From assembly GCA_963798775.1 (NCBI GenBank), contig CAWCUK010000003.1, positions 434,001-498,000 of the forward strand: a stretch of 64,000 bases of DNA, given 5' to 3'. A program made the position numbers and the translations under genes. The stretch comes from CAWCUK01 sp963798775. GTDB lineage: Bacteria; Bacteroidota; Ignavibacteria; Ignavibacteriales; Ignavibacteriaceae. Under the pieces are notes generated by a model. It was not told the origin of the DNA, did not search any database, and saw nothing but the letters and a program-made list of their open reading frames with translations. Shown piece after piece: positions 47,483-57,567 of the stretch (position 1 is the first letter of the stretch; every line of letters starts with the position of its first letter).

Positions 47483-48799
47483 ATGGAATTTCTGCCAATC
47501 CTCTTTTTCCTTGCGGTACTCATTTTACTTTTAATGGGATTTCCTGTTGCATTTACGCTTGGCGGCGTTTCTGTAATTTTTGGATTTTTTATTTTTGGTA
47601 TAAATTTCTTTTCGCTCCTTCCTTTGCGTATTTGGGGTGTAATGTCTAATTATGTCTTAATCGCGGTTCCATTATTTATTTTTATGGGCGTAATGCTCGA
47701 GCGTTCCGGACTAGCTGAAGAATTATTGGAAACAATGGCATTACTTTTTGGAAAATTACGCGGTGGATTAGCTATTTCTGTTCTTATTGTTGGTGCTTTA
47801 CTGGGTGCTTCAACCGGAATTGTTGGAGCAACTGTTGTTACAATGGGAATTTTAAGTCTTCCTGTTATGCTTAAAAGAGGTTATAATCCCAAAGCAGCTT
47901 CAGGAATTGTTATGGCTTCCGGAACTCTCGGTCAAATTATTCCTCCCAGTATAATTTTAGTTTTGCTAGGAAGTGTACTAAATGTTCCTGTAGGCGATCT
48001 TTTTATTGGAGCAGTTATTCCGGGAATAATGTTAGTACTACTTTATTTAGTATGGATAATTATTCTTTCCTTTATTCGTCCCAAATCAGTTCCGGCAATG
48101 CCAAACGAAGAATTAGCAAAATTTAAAGGGAAGGCTAAAGCTAAGCAGATTATTAACGCCTTTTTACTTCCGTTTTTTCTCGTTCTTGCGGTTTTAGGTT
48201 CAATTTTCGCGGGAATCGCTTCACCCACCGAAGCAGCCGCAGTCGGCGCTTTAGGCGCTACATTATTAACAATTGCAAGAGGAAGATTTACGCTTAATAC
48301 TTTGAAATCAGTAATGTATAAAACTACATCTTTAACAAGTATGGCTTTTATGATTTTAGTGGGTGCGGCCGCATTTAGTTTGGTGTTTAGGGGAATGCAT
48401 GGAGATACCTATTTGGCTAATGTAATTTTATCCTCTAATTTGGAACCGAATCATTTTTTAGCAATTGTTATGTTAATAATTTTTGTCTGCGGGTTCTTTA
48501 TCGATTTTATTGAAATTACTTTTATTATAGTTCCTGTTGTCGCACCCATTTTTATTCATTTAAATATGAATCTTTTGTGGGTTGGAATATTAATTGCGAT
48601 GAACTTGCAGACTTCTTTTCTTACTCCTCCTTTCGGGTTTTCAATATTTTATTTAAAGGGAGTTTCGCCGGAAGGAATAACAACAAGCCATCTTTATAGA
48701 GGCATAATTCCTTATGTTGTTATTCAAATAATAGCTTTAGCTTTAATAATCTTCTTTCCGGATATTGCATTATGGCTGCCGAAAGTATTATCTCATTGA
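47483..48799 (+). CDS. dctM: TRAP transporter large permease (DctM)
   Basis: 438 residues, about twelve helices. The family is recognisable from PVAFTLGG at the start, VGALLGASTGIVGATVVTMG, GTLGQIIPPSI and FGFSIFYLKGV near the end. It is the ion-coupled transport channel, working with DctQ and a periplasmic DctP. The binding-protein gene is the convergent neighbour, which is unusual. Confidence 0.95.
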   Translation: MEFLPILFFLAVLILLLMGFPVAFTLGGVSVIFGFFIFGINFFSLLPLRIWGVMSNYVLIAVPLFIFMGVMLERSGLAEELLETMALLFGKLRGGLAISVLIVGALLGASTGIVGATVVTMGILSLPVMLKRGYNPKAASGIVMASGTLGQIIPPSIILVLLGSVLNVPVGDLFIGAVIPGIMLVLLYLVWIIILSFIRPKSVPAMPNEELAKFKGKAKAKQIINAFLLPFFLVLAVLGSIFAGIASPTEAAAVGALGATLLTIARGRFTLNTLKSVMYKTTSLTSMAFMILVGAAAFSLVFRGMHGDTYLANVILSSNLEPNHFLAIVMLIIFVCGFFIDFIEITFIIVPVVAPIFIHLNMNLLWVGILIAMNLQTSFLTPPFGFSIFYLKGVSPEGITTSHLYRGIIPYVVIQIIALALIIFFPDIALWLPKVLSH

Positions 48800-48810
48800 A
48801 GTAGATGCAA

Positions 48811-48841
48811 AAAAAATGTCATGCTGAATTTTCGCATGACA
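48811..48841 (-). terminator. Terminator between dctM and dctP (minus-strand U tract)
   Basis: TGTCATGC (48817-48824) pairs with GCATGACA (48834-48841). On the minus strand the hairpin is followed by eight T, ending dctP; it may also slow readthrough from dctM. Confidence 0.75.
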
Positions 48842-48872
48842 AGTGTAAATTTTAATTTGTCATTAATATTGG

Positions 48873-49983
48873 CTAAGAATTCATATAGTTTCTTTCAACT
48901 AAATCCTGCCACCGCGAAATGTTTTGTTGAAATTTGCTGTAGGATTCCCAAACCTTTTTGCTCATCACATCATTTGTTACAATCTCATCAATTACTTGAT
49001 TTGTATATTTTTTAAATATATTGATAACATCATCAGGAAATTTTTTAAACTGCACTCCTTCATTCTTCATCTTTAAATAATATTCAGTATTCCTGGTTTC
49101 AAAATCAGAGAGCATTTCAACATTTGCGGCCGCTGCGGCAGATCTTACAATTTGCTGTAAATCTTCCGGAAGACTTTGGAAAGCATTTTTATTTACAATT
49201 AATTCTATCATTCCGGTAGGTTCCTGCCATCCCGGCCAATAGTAATATTTTGCGATTTTATGAAATCCCATTAAATAATCATGATACGGCCCAACCCATT
49301 CGAGCGCGTCAATTACACCTCGTTCCAAATTTGTATAAAGTTCGCCTCCGGGAGATAAAATTGAAGAAGCGCCTAATTTAGAAACAACTTTGCCGCCTAA
49401 GCCTGCCATCCGTATTTTTAATCCTTTTAAATCCGCAGCAGAGTTTATTTCTTTATTAAACCATCCGCCCATTTGCGCGCCGGTATTTCCGGCAGCCATT
49501 GGAATAAGATTAAAAGGAGTATAAACCTCTTCCCATAATTTTAAACCTGCCGCCGTTATACAGCCAGGCGTTTAACTGTTGGGTATTCATTCCAAACGGT
49601 ACACTTGTAAAAAATTGTGTTGCCGGAGCTTTTCCGGCCCAGTAATAAGCCGCGCTGTGTCCCATTTCCACAACACCTTGCGAAACCGCATCAAAAGATT
49701 CTAACGGCGGAACTAATTCACCGCCGCCGTAAACGTGTATTTTCAATCTGCCTTCAGACATCTTCTCAATCCTATCTGCGGTTTTATCCGCGTATTCGCC
49801 TAAAAGCGGAAAATGCGGAGGCCAGGCAGTTACCATCTTCCATTCATAGGTTTCTCCTGACCTTGCTGCCGCAGTTCCTTTCTCCTTCTTTTCAGTTGAA
49901 CAACCTATTAATGAGCCGCCTGAAATAGCCGCCGCGGCAATAGAGGCAGTTTTTATAAAATCTCTTCTAACAAACTTCTTCAT
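48873..49983 (-). CDS. dctP: TRAP transporter substrate-binding protein (DctP/TakP-like), +1 frameshift
   Basis: About 369 residues after correction. The N-terminus has a twin-arginine signal (RRDFIK) and a possible lipobox (LIGC). TAWPPHFPLL, IRMAGLGGKV and ALEWVGPYHDYLMG match the TakP-type binding proteins for 2-oxo acids, so a keto-acid ligand is inferred. The frame breaks at about 49548: removing one base gives NGGGLKLWEEVYTPFNLIPM and rejoins AAGNTGAQMGGW. It faces dctQM, with a shared intergenic hairpin. Confidence 0.92.
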
Positions 49984-50089
49984 TTTAGCCCTTTGGTTAT
50001 GTTTCGATTCTATCTTTTGGAATGGCTGTTAAAATATTAAATAATTCTGTTTTATGCATGTAAGTTAATGCGAAATAATAATTTATTTA

Positions 50090-50118
50090 TTTGTGTGATA
50101 ATCTGTACTTTATATTTG
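50090..50118 (+). promoter_or_regulatory. Bacteroidota-type promoter (TTTG-N17-TATATTTG)
   Basis: TTTG (50090-50093), 17 bp, TATATTTG (50111-50118). It lies 148 bp ahead of the mlaE-like start in the 282-bp gap divergent from dctP, which leaves a long leader. Confidence 0.55.
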
Positions 50119-50265
50119 TTATTTTATTTTTAACTTTTTTTAATTGTAAATAATTACTTTTATAGTGATTCTTTTTTTAGTATTTTCTAAACTTAAAGAA
50201 GTTATCTTTTACCGAAAACAGCACTCCGTGGCAAATATTCTTTTTATAACAAATATAATTATTTA

Positions 50266-51069
50266 GTGAAATCAGACTCAGAAGAAAAAGAAACAACAAA
50301 AAGCGCAACAAAAACCAAACTCAAAAGTTTTTTTGTTACGATTTCAGATCTTTCTGTATTTGCACTTTTATTCTTTAAAAATGTTTTTCTCCCTCCCTAT
50401 GAATTTGCGGAAGTAAAAAAACATATGGATGAGTTGGGCGTAAAAACATTACCTATTGTTAGTGTAACCGGCTTTATTATAGGACTGGTGCTAGCGATGC
50501 AAAGCCAGCCGGTGCTTGTTCGATTCGGTGCGGAATCTTTTCTTCCGAATATGGTTTCCTTATCGGTTGTTAGAGAATTAGGCCCTGTAATAACAGCACT
50601 AATTTTTGCGGGGAGAGTAAGTTCCGGGATTGGCGCTGAACTTGGTTCTATGAGGGTTACTGAACAAATAGATGCGATGGAAGTTTCGGCTGTTAATCCA
50701 TTTAAATTTTTAGTTGTAACCAGAATTTTTGCTTGCACTTTAATTCTTCCCATGCTCACTATTTATGTTATATTTCTAGCAATTTTCGGTGGATATTTAG
50801 CTATTATTATCACCCAAAATATGAATTTTCAACTTTATGTAAGTTCTGTTGTAAGATCGCTCCAGTTTGGGGATATAGTACCCGGAATAAGTAAAACTTT
50901 TATATTCGGATTTATAGTGGGATTGGTTGGTTCTTTTAAAGGTTATACCGCTGAAAATGGTACGGTTGGCGTAGGACAAGCTTCAACTAGTTCTGTTGTG
51001 CTTTCTTCACTTCTCATTCTTCTTGTTGATATGGTTCTTGTTAAGTTAACCGTTTTGCTTTGGGGTTAA
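50266..51069 (+). CDS. mlaE: MlaE-family lipid ABC transporter permease
   Basis: 267 residues with about five helices. VRELGPVITALIFAGRVSSG and GAELGSMRVTEQIDAMEVSA are the MlaE hallmarks. It is the inner-membrane permease of an MCE system that moves phospholipids between inner and outer membranes. GTG start with no good Shine-Dalgarno. The ATPase gene starts 4 bp after its stop. Confidence 0.95.
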   Translation: MKSDSEEKETTKSATKTKLKSFFVTISDLSVFALLFFKNVFLPPYEFAEVKKHMDELGVKTLPIVSVTGFIIGLVLAMQSQPVLVRFGAESFLPNMVSLSVVRELGPVITALIFAGRVSSGIGAELGSMRVTEQIDAMEVSAVNPFKFLVVTRIFACTLILPMLTIYVIFLAIFGGYLAIIITQNMNFQLYVSSVVRSLQFGDIVPGISKTFIFGFIVGLVGSFKGYTAENGTVGVGQASTSSVVLSSLLILLVDMVLVKLTVLLWG

Positions 51070-51073
51070 TTTT

Positions 51074-51832
51074 ATGATTGAAGTAAAAAATATATCAAAA
51101 GCTTTCGACAATAATGTTGTGCTGGATAATGTTTCACTAACCGTTAAAGATCAGGAAAATGTAGTTATTTTCGGAAGAAGCGGTACGGGTAAAAGTGTTT
51201 TACTTAAAATTATTGTACGCCTCTTAGATCCGGATTCCGGTGAGGTTATTATGGACGGAGAAAATATTTTAAACTATAATTCAAAAAAAATAAACGAGCT
51301 GAGAAAAAATTTAGGATTCTTATTTCAAGGTGCGGCATTATATGATTCAATGAGTGTCCGTGAAAATTTGGAATTCCCTTTAATTAGAAATTTTAATTTT
51401 TCTCCCGAGGAGCGTGAAAAAAAGGTTAAAGATGTTTTGCGGAAAGTTTCGCTGGAAAAAGCTATTGATAAAATGCCGGCAGAACTTTCCGGAGGAATGA
51501 AAAAAAGAATCGGTTTAGCCAGAACAATTATTACGGAACCAAAATTAATATTATATGATGAGCCTACTACCGGGCTTGATCCGATTACTACAAAAGAAAT
51601 TAGCCATTTAATTAATGACCTGCAGTCTGAAATAAATGCCACTTCAATTATTGTTACCCATGATCTTATTTGCGCTCAAATTATTGCTAACCATGCTGTT
51701 GTTTTAAAAGACGCCAAAATAAGATATGAAGGTGATCTGCAAAATTTAACTTCAACCGACGATGAATTTTTAAAAAATTTTTTCAGCAATGAAATTGTAG
51801 AAGCTAATAACAGGAGTGATAATGGCAAATAA
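51074..51832 (+). CDS. mlaF: MlaF-family lipid ABC transporter ATPase
   Basis: 252 residues: Walker A GRSGTGKS, signature LSGGMKKR, Walker B LILYDEPTTGLDP and H-loop VTHD. LSGGMKKR is typical of MlaF. It powers the MlaE permease. Its last bases overlap the MCE gene. Confidence 0.95.
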   Translation: MIEVKNISKAFDNNVVLDNVSLTVKDQENVVIFGRSGTGKSVLLKIIVRLLDPDSGEVIMDGENILNYNSKKINELRKNLGFLFQGAALYDSMSVRENLEFPLIRNFNFSPEEREKKVKDVLRKVSLEKAIDKMPAELSGGMKKRIGLARTIITEPKLILYDEPTTGLDPITTKEISHLINDLQSEINATSIIVTHDLICAQIIANHAVVLKDAKIRYEGDLQNLTSTDDEFLKNFFSNEIVEANNRSDNGK

Positions 51833-52877
51833 AATGTCATCAGTTAGATTAGGAATTTTTATTTTTATAGGAGCTGTTCTTCTTGTTTTAGCTGTGTTTT
51901 TAGTTGGACAAAAAAACGCTATGTTTTCTTCAACTTTTGAAGTAAAAACTTATTTTAAAGATATTCAAGGTTTAAGAACAGGCGCCACTGTAAGGCTTTC
52001 CGGGACGGATGTAGGAAGTGTAAGTAATATTAAAATTGTAAACGATACCACCGGCCGCGTGGAAGTTACATTAAGTCTTTTATCTGATATTAAACGTTTT
52101 ATTAGAACAGATACACAAGCTTCTATTGAAACCGAAGGTTTAGTGGGAAATAAAGTTGTTGTTCTTCAAATAGGAAGCAGCAGCGCCGATCCGGTACGAG
52201 AAGGCGGGGTAATTCAATCTAAAGAACCTGTTAGTATGTCTGCGATTATTGAGGAAACGCAGGGAATTATGAAATACATGAAGAATATAACCAAAGATCT
52301 TGCGGATATTAGTAACCGGGTTAACAGCGGGCAGGGTACAATAGGAAAACTTTTAGTTGATGATGAACTTTACAACAGCGCTAACAGTTTAACAAAAACC
52401 GCCGATTCAAGTTTAAACGCAATAACACATGAATTAAATAAGGTTACTGCTCTATTCGACAGTTTAGGCGGCGGTGTTGAAAAAGTTGTTTCAAATATTA
52501 ATAATGTTGTTATAAAAGCGGATACAATTATAGATAATATTAAAAAAGGAAAAGGTTTATTGGGCGGTATGCTTATGGAAAACGGCCGCTACGATACTTT
52601 ATTTAATTCTACAATTGTTGATATAGAAAAAACAGCGGCGGATGCTCGTTTAAGCGCATCCCGTTTAGCCGAAAATATGGAAGCGTTAAAACATAATTGG
52701 CTCTTCAAAAGTTATTTTGAAAATAGAGGATATTGGGATAAAGCAGAGTCTGAAGATATAATAAATGATAAATTGGAAGAATTGAACAAAAAAATTAAAA
52801 TGCTTGATGAAAGAATATCTACTTTAAAAGAATTAAGAAATTCTGATATAGCAGTAAAAAAAGCAACATTTCTTTAA
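51822..52877 (+). CDS. mlaD: MCE (MlaD-like) lipid-binding protein
   Basis: 351 residues from ATG 51822, placed by AGGAG at 51812-51816; a GTG at 51816 is also in frame. One N-terminal helix (about 9-31) anchors it in the inner membrane, the MCE domain is at 38-115 (VKTYFKDIQGLRTGATVRL), and a long helical tail follows. This is longer than E. coli MlaD (183), as in many MCE proteins that form a tube through the periplasm. The end of the mlaEFD set is marked by a terminator. Confidence 0.93.
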   Translation: MANKMSSVRLGIFIFIGAVLLVLAVFLVGQKNAMFSSTFEVKTYFKDIQGLRTGATVRLSGTDVGSVSNIKIVNDTTGRVEVTLSLLSDIKRFIRTDTQASIETEGLVGNKVVVLQIGSSSADPVREGGVIQSKEPVSMSAIIEETQGIMKYMKNITKDLADISNRVNSGQGTIGKLLVDDELYNSANSLTKTADSSLNAITHELNKVTALFDSLGGGVEKVVSNINNVVIKADTIIDNIKKGKGLLGGMLMENGRYDTLFNSTIVDIEKTAADARLSASRLAENMEALKHNWLFKSYFENRGYWDKAESEDIINDKLEELNKKIKMLDERISTLKELRNSDIAVKKATFL

Positions 52878-52883
52878 GTTAAA

Positions 52884-52918
52884 ACAGTAGAAAACATATA
52901 GATTTTCTACTGTCTTTT
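52884..52918 (+). terminator. Rho-independent terminator after mlaD
   Basis: ACAGTAGAAAA (52884-52894) pairs perfectly with TTTTCTACTGT (52903-52913), with an 8-base loop, followed by CTTTT. Confidence 0.85.
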
Positions 52919-53028
52919 CCGCTCTTTTCATATCTAATAATTTTGTAAATTATTTGTTTAAATTTCGCGAACTTTTTAGTTGCGGTTATAGTTAAAGATG
53001 AATGACGATTTTAAAATTAATATGATTT

Positions 53029-55810
53029 ATGACAGAAAATAAGAATCTGAAAAAAGAAAAAAAGATAATAATAAAAGGTGCAAGAGAACATAATCTGAAG
53101 AATTTAAGCTTTGAAATTCCCCGAAATAAACTTGTTGTTTTTACCGGAGTAAGCGGAAGCGGAAAATCTTCTCTTGTTTTTGATACCATATATGCGGAAG
53201 GACAGCGCCGATATGTTGAAAGTCTTTCAGCTTATGCACGGCAATTTCTGGAACGTATGAATAAGCCTGATGTTGATTATATACAAGGAATTAGCCCCGC
53301 TGTTGCAATTGAACAGAAAACCGGCTCAAGAAATACAAGATCAACTGTGGGAACCACTACCGAAGTTTATGATTATTTAAGACTGCTTTTTGCCAGAGTC
53401 GGCAAAACTATTTGTTTTCAATGCGGCAATGAAGTTAAGAAAGCAAACACAGGAACAGTAGCCGATTGGCTGGAAGAGCAGAAAGATGGGGCTAGATTTT
53501 ATTTGGCTTTTCCGGTTCATCGCCATGAAGGGAAAAAAATTCAAGATGAAATTGATCTTCTTAAAAAAAGAGGATTTTTCCGTATTTATTTTAAAAATAA
53601 AATGATTGACCTAAATGAAGAAGAAGCTCTTCCGAAACGCAAAGATAATGTTTATACGGTTATCGAACGATTTAAAATTCAAAAAGGAAATGTGAGAGAA
53701 AGATTATCCGACGCAATTGAAGTTACTTTTAAAGAAGGTGAAAATCGTCTAGTCGTTATTAACGCGGATACTAATGAGGTAAAAGAATTTAATAAATTTT
53801 ATGAATGCTGCGGAATAAGATACGAGGAACCTGAACCAAGATTTTTTTCTTTTAATAACCCATTCGGAGCCTGCCCTGTTTGCCAAGGATTCAGCAAAAT
53901 AATCGGCGTTGATATGAATCTTGTTATTCCGAATCCAAATCTGTCAATAATGGACGGTGCGATTGCTCCTTTCAGAACTGCAAAATATAGCTCTCATTTA
54001 AGAGATCTGGTAAGGGATTCTAAAAAATTTAATATTCCTTTAAATATTCCTTTTCGTGATTTGAATCCGGATCAAGTTGGACTGATACAGAAAGGTTTCG
54101 GTGATTATATCGGGATTGATAAGTTTTTTAAACAGCTTGAACGAAAAACTTATAAAATGCATATAAGGGTTTTATTAAGCCGTTACAGAGGCTATACAAC
54201 ATGTACCGCTTGCAAAGGTTCACGTTTAAGAAGGGAAGCGCTGCAGGTTAAAATAGATGACAAATCTATTTATGATGTTGTTAAAATTCCGATTGAACAT
54301 TCATTGGAATTTTTTAATTACCTGCGATTAAGCGACTATGATATGCTGGTAGGCGATAGAGTTTTAAAAGAAATAATAAAAAGGTTAACGTTTTTCAATA
54401 ACGTTGGAATAGGTTATTTAACTTTAGACAGATTAAGCAGCACGCTTTCCGGCGGAGAAACTCAAAGAATTAATTTAGCTACTTCACTCGGTTCCTCGCT
54501 TGTTGGAACTCTTTATGTTTTAGATGAGCCAAGTATCGGGCTTCATCCCCGTGATAATGCGCGATTAATAAATATTCTGAAAAATCTCCGCGACATCGGA
54601 AATACTGTGCTTGTTGTTGAACATGATCCGGAAATGATGAAGCATTCTGATATTTTAGTTGATATGGGACCCAAAGCAGGAGTTGCTGGCGGCGAAATTA
54701 TTGCGATGGGTACTTATGATGAAATTTTAAAAAATAAAAATTCTCTTACCGGAAAATATTTATCCGGCCAACTTAAGATTCCGATTCCTGAAGTAAGGAA
54801 TACTAAACAAACCAAAGAAATAAAAATAATAGGCGCGCGAGAAAATAATCTAAAAAATATTGATGTTTGATGTCCCTTTAAATAAATTTGTTGTTATTAC
54901 CGGGGTTTGCGGGTCGGGTAAAAGTACGCTTATTCATGATATTTTATACGGCGGTTTAGCCAAATATTTCGGTATGAATCCTCCTAAAATAGGCAAATTT
55001 GATGATCTAAAAGGAGGTGAATATATAGACGAAATTGAAATTGTGGATCAGTCGCCGATTGGAAAAACTCCCAGATCAAATCCTATTAGTTATATAAAAG
55101 CATATGAACATATTCGTGAACTTTTTGCATCCACGCATCAGGCAAGGGCAAGAGGTTATAGGCCGGGATTTTTCTCCTTCAACGTTCCCGGAGGAAGATG
55201 CGAAACTTGCCAAGGCGACGGTTTCATAAAAGTTGAAATGCAATTTTTGGCCGATCTTTATCTGGAATGCGAAGATTGTAATGGGACAAGATTTAAAAAA
55301 GAAATTAGAGAAATTACTTATCGCGGGAAAAATCTTGTTGATGTTCTTGAAATGACTGTTGACGAAGCCGTGGAATTTTTTAAAGATAATGACAAAATTC
55401 TTCGTTACATTAAAGTTCTTGCTGAAGTAGGATTGGGGTATATTAAACTTGGACAGCCTTCAAATACTTTGTCTGGTGGTGAAGCACAACGTATAAAATT
55501 GGCTTCCCATCTTACTTCTCAAAGGGAACGGAAACATACTCTATTTATTTTTGATGAGCCTACAACCGGACTTCATTTTGACGATATTTCAAAATTGCTT
55601 AATTGTTTTCAACTTCTCATCGAAAGAAATAATTCTGTTGTAATTATTGAGCATAATTTAGAAGTTATAAAATGCGCTGATTATATAATAGATATGGGGC
55701 CTGAGGCGGGTGAGAAAGGCGGCGAAGTAATTGCAACCGGAACTCCGGAAGAAATAATTGAACATCCCGATTCCTGGACCGGGAAATATTTAAAAGATTA
55801 TCTAAAATAA
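53029..55810 (+). CDS. uvrA: Excinuclease ABC subunit A, +1 frameshift
   Basis: About 926 residues after correction, as expected for UvrA, the damage sensor of nucleotide excision repair. The first ABC half has GVSGSGKSSL (about 40-49), AEGQRRYVESLSAYARQFL, a zinc ribbon (CFQC with CPVC) and LSGGETQRINLA. The second half has GVCGSGKSTLIHD, a CETC/CEDC zinc module and LSGGEAQRIKLA. The frame is lost at TTT 54866-54868; removing one T joins NNLKNIDV to DVPLNKFVVITG. A TAATTTTG box at 52938-52945 may serve its promoter. Confidence 0.95.
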
Positions 55811-55812
55811 AA

Positions 55813-56019
55813 ATGAATGATGAAGAAAAATTAAGTTTGGGGGATGCCGTTAAAAGAGAATGCATTAAAGTTGCTTTGGAAGAATATGAAAACGCGCAGA
55901 TAAACGGCTTATGCCATGAAGGCGCTTGGGAATGTGCAGTTGATGCTTTACGTTCTCTAAATATTTCTGAAATTATTAAAAAATTAGATAATTATAATTC
56001 TTCCGAACAGAGGCCGTAA
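55813..56019 (+). CDS. Small helical protein, unknown
   Basis: 68 residues, predicted mostly helical (DAVKRECIKVALEEYENA) with two Cys (GLCHEGAWEC). I do not recognise it with certainty, though short helical proteins of this kind accompany housekeeping genes in Bacteroidota. Its ATG is 2 bp after the uvrA stop and its stop is 2 bp before the SMR gene, so it is part of that operon. Confidence 0.65.
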   Translation: MNDEEKLSLGDAVKRECIKVALEEYENAQINGLCHEGAWECAVDALRSLNISEIIKKLDNYNSSEQRP

Positions 56020-56021
56020 TA

Positions 56022-56342
56022 ATGAGTTGGTTTATTCTTCTTATTGCGGGAATTCTTGAAACTGCTTGGGCAATCGGTCTAAAATATTCGATGGGTTTTA
56101 CTAAACTTTATTGGAGTATATTTACGATTGTTTGTATGGTATTAAGCATGGGATTGTTAGCTTATTCGCTTAAAACTCTGCCGGTTGGTACGGCTTATGC
56201 CGTTTGGACAGGAATCGGTGCTGTGGGAACAGCAATTTTGGGAATTTTTTTGTTCGGCGAATCTAAAGAAATTGTAAGACTGTTTTTCATTTTTCTAATC
56301 ATTATAGGAATTGTTGGGTTAAAAATTTTTGCCGCTGAATAA
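56022..56342 (+). CDS. gdx: SMR family guanidinium exporter (Gdx/SugE type)
   Basis: 106 residues with four helices. The essential membrane Glu13 is in GILETAWAIGLKYS, and LPVGTAYAVWTGIGAVGTA is the signature of the Gdx branch of small multidrug resistance proteins, which export guanidinium by proton antiport as dual-topology dimers. No guanidine riboswitch is seen ahead of it; it is read from the uvrA transcript. The family assignment is clear; the substrate is inferred from the branch. Confidence 0.9.
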   Translation: MSWFILLIAGILETAWAIGLKYSMGFTKLYWSIFTIVCMVLSMGLLAYSLKTLPVGTAYAVWTGIGAVGTAILGIFLFGESKEIVRLFFIFLIIIGIVGLKIFAAE

Positions 56343-56352
56343 GCGGGAATTT

Positions 56353-56985
56353 TTATTTTTTAGATCCGACTATCTTCCCGATTCTAGAAGCATCTTTTAA
56401 CAATTCTTCCGTTAAAATTATAGTATCATCGACTTTTAATCCGGCAGAATTCAAACATTTTGCAAGCCACGTATTGCAAGTATTGAAAATATAATATTTA
56501 CCTTCGGCTTCATAAAAAATAATTTTACTGTTGTAATTTTTTTCTATTTCCGAAACACGCCCGTTAAATTTATGTTTGTAGCTGTTATGAATGAATAAAC
56601 AGATTTTATCGAACTCTTTTTTATTCACTTGTAATTCAATTGCAGCATCAGAAATATCGAAATGCTTTTTAATAGGAAAATTATATCCTTCAATTCTTAA
56701 TGTACTTTTCGAAGAATAAAATAATGCGGTTATTGCCAAACCTAAATCAAAACCTTCCATTCTGTAAAATTCAGCGTCTCCCCAGCCTACATCAACAAAA
56801 TCATAGTTTTTAAAATAGTCTATTTCCGGCCAAATTATTTTATCAACAAGCTTTCTTTCTAAAACAAGGCCTGTATGCCATTGTTGTTTTACGAGATTAA
56901 ATTTTTATTAAATAATGCTCATTTTGTTTAAAAGGATTAACAGGAGGAATAAAAGAAGCCATTTAATAAATATTCTGTTTTCCAT
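56353..56985 (-). pseudogene. DUF2459 family protein, broken by tandem in-frame stops
   Basis: A 210-codon frame from ATG 56985 encodes a membrane helix (FIKWLLLFLLLILL) then two stops TAA TAA (56910-56905), after which the same frame continues QQWHTGLVLERK, DVGWGDAEFYR and the rest of a DUF2459-like protein to 56353. No plausible start codon lies between the stops and the conserved WHTG. Unlike the other broken genes, no single-base change repairs it; an insertion and a deletion would be needed. It is either a true pseudogene or a doubly misread sequence. It is convergent with gdx. Confidence 0.7.
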
Positions 56986-57058
56986 GTCAATTATAATTTT
57001 TAATTCCACTTAAAATAAAATAAATTGATACCTTAATTGTAATGAAAAAGGAAATGAT

Positions 57059-57526
57059 GTGGCGGAAGTAAACAGTGCCGGGTTATTAATGTTTGTAAAT
57101 AATAAAGAAGGATTAAAAGTTTTTCTGGTTCATCCCGGCGGACCTTTTTTTACAAAAAAAGATGAAGGTTATTGGGGAATTCCAAAAGGTCTGCCGGAAG
57201 AAAATGAGGATTTTTTAGAAGCAGCAAAAAGAGAATTTGAAGAAGAAACCGGTTTAAGATCAAACGGCAGTTATTTGCCGTTGGGAACCGTAAAACAAAA
57301 AGGAGGGAAAATAGTTCATGCTTGGGCTTTTGAAACTAAGAGCGCGGATCCTATAGAAATTAAATGCAATACTTTTAATTTGGAATGGCCGCCGAAATCA
57401 AAAAATATACAAGCTTTTCCTGAAGTAGATAAAGGAGAATTTTTTTCTGTTGAAGAAGCGCTGGAGAAAATAAATACCGCGCAGTCTGAATTTATTTTTA
57501 GACTACAGAAGGAATTACAAAAATGA
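57059..57526 (+). CDS. Nudix hydrolase
   Basis: 155 residues. The Nudix box is complete: GLPEENEDFLEAAKREFEEE followed by TG, binding Mg2+ for pyrophosphate cleavage. The start ...NSAGLLMFVNNKEGLKVFLVHPGGP resembles the DR1025/Ap4A-hydrolase-like group, though the substrate is not certain. GTG start after AAAAGG. It begins a short plus-strand set ending with the DinB gene. Confidence 0.9.
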   Translation: MAEVNSAGLLMFVNNKEGLKVFLVHPGGPFFTKKDEGYWGIPKGLPEENEDFLEAAKREFEEETGLRSNGSYLPLGTVKQKGGKIVHAWAFETKSADPIEIKCNTFNLEWPPKSKNIQAFPEVDKGEFFSVEEALEKINTAQSEFIFRLQKELQK

Positions 57527-57567
57527 GATTAAGACTATAAACTTAAGAAGAACGGGGAAGTAATAAT

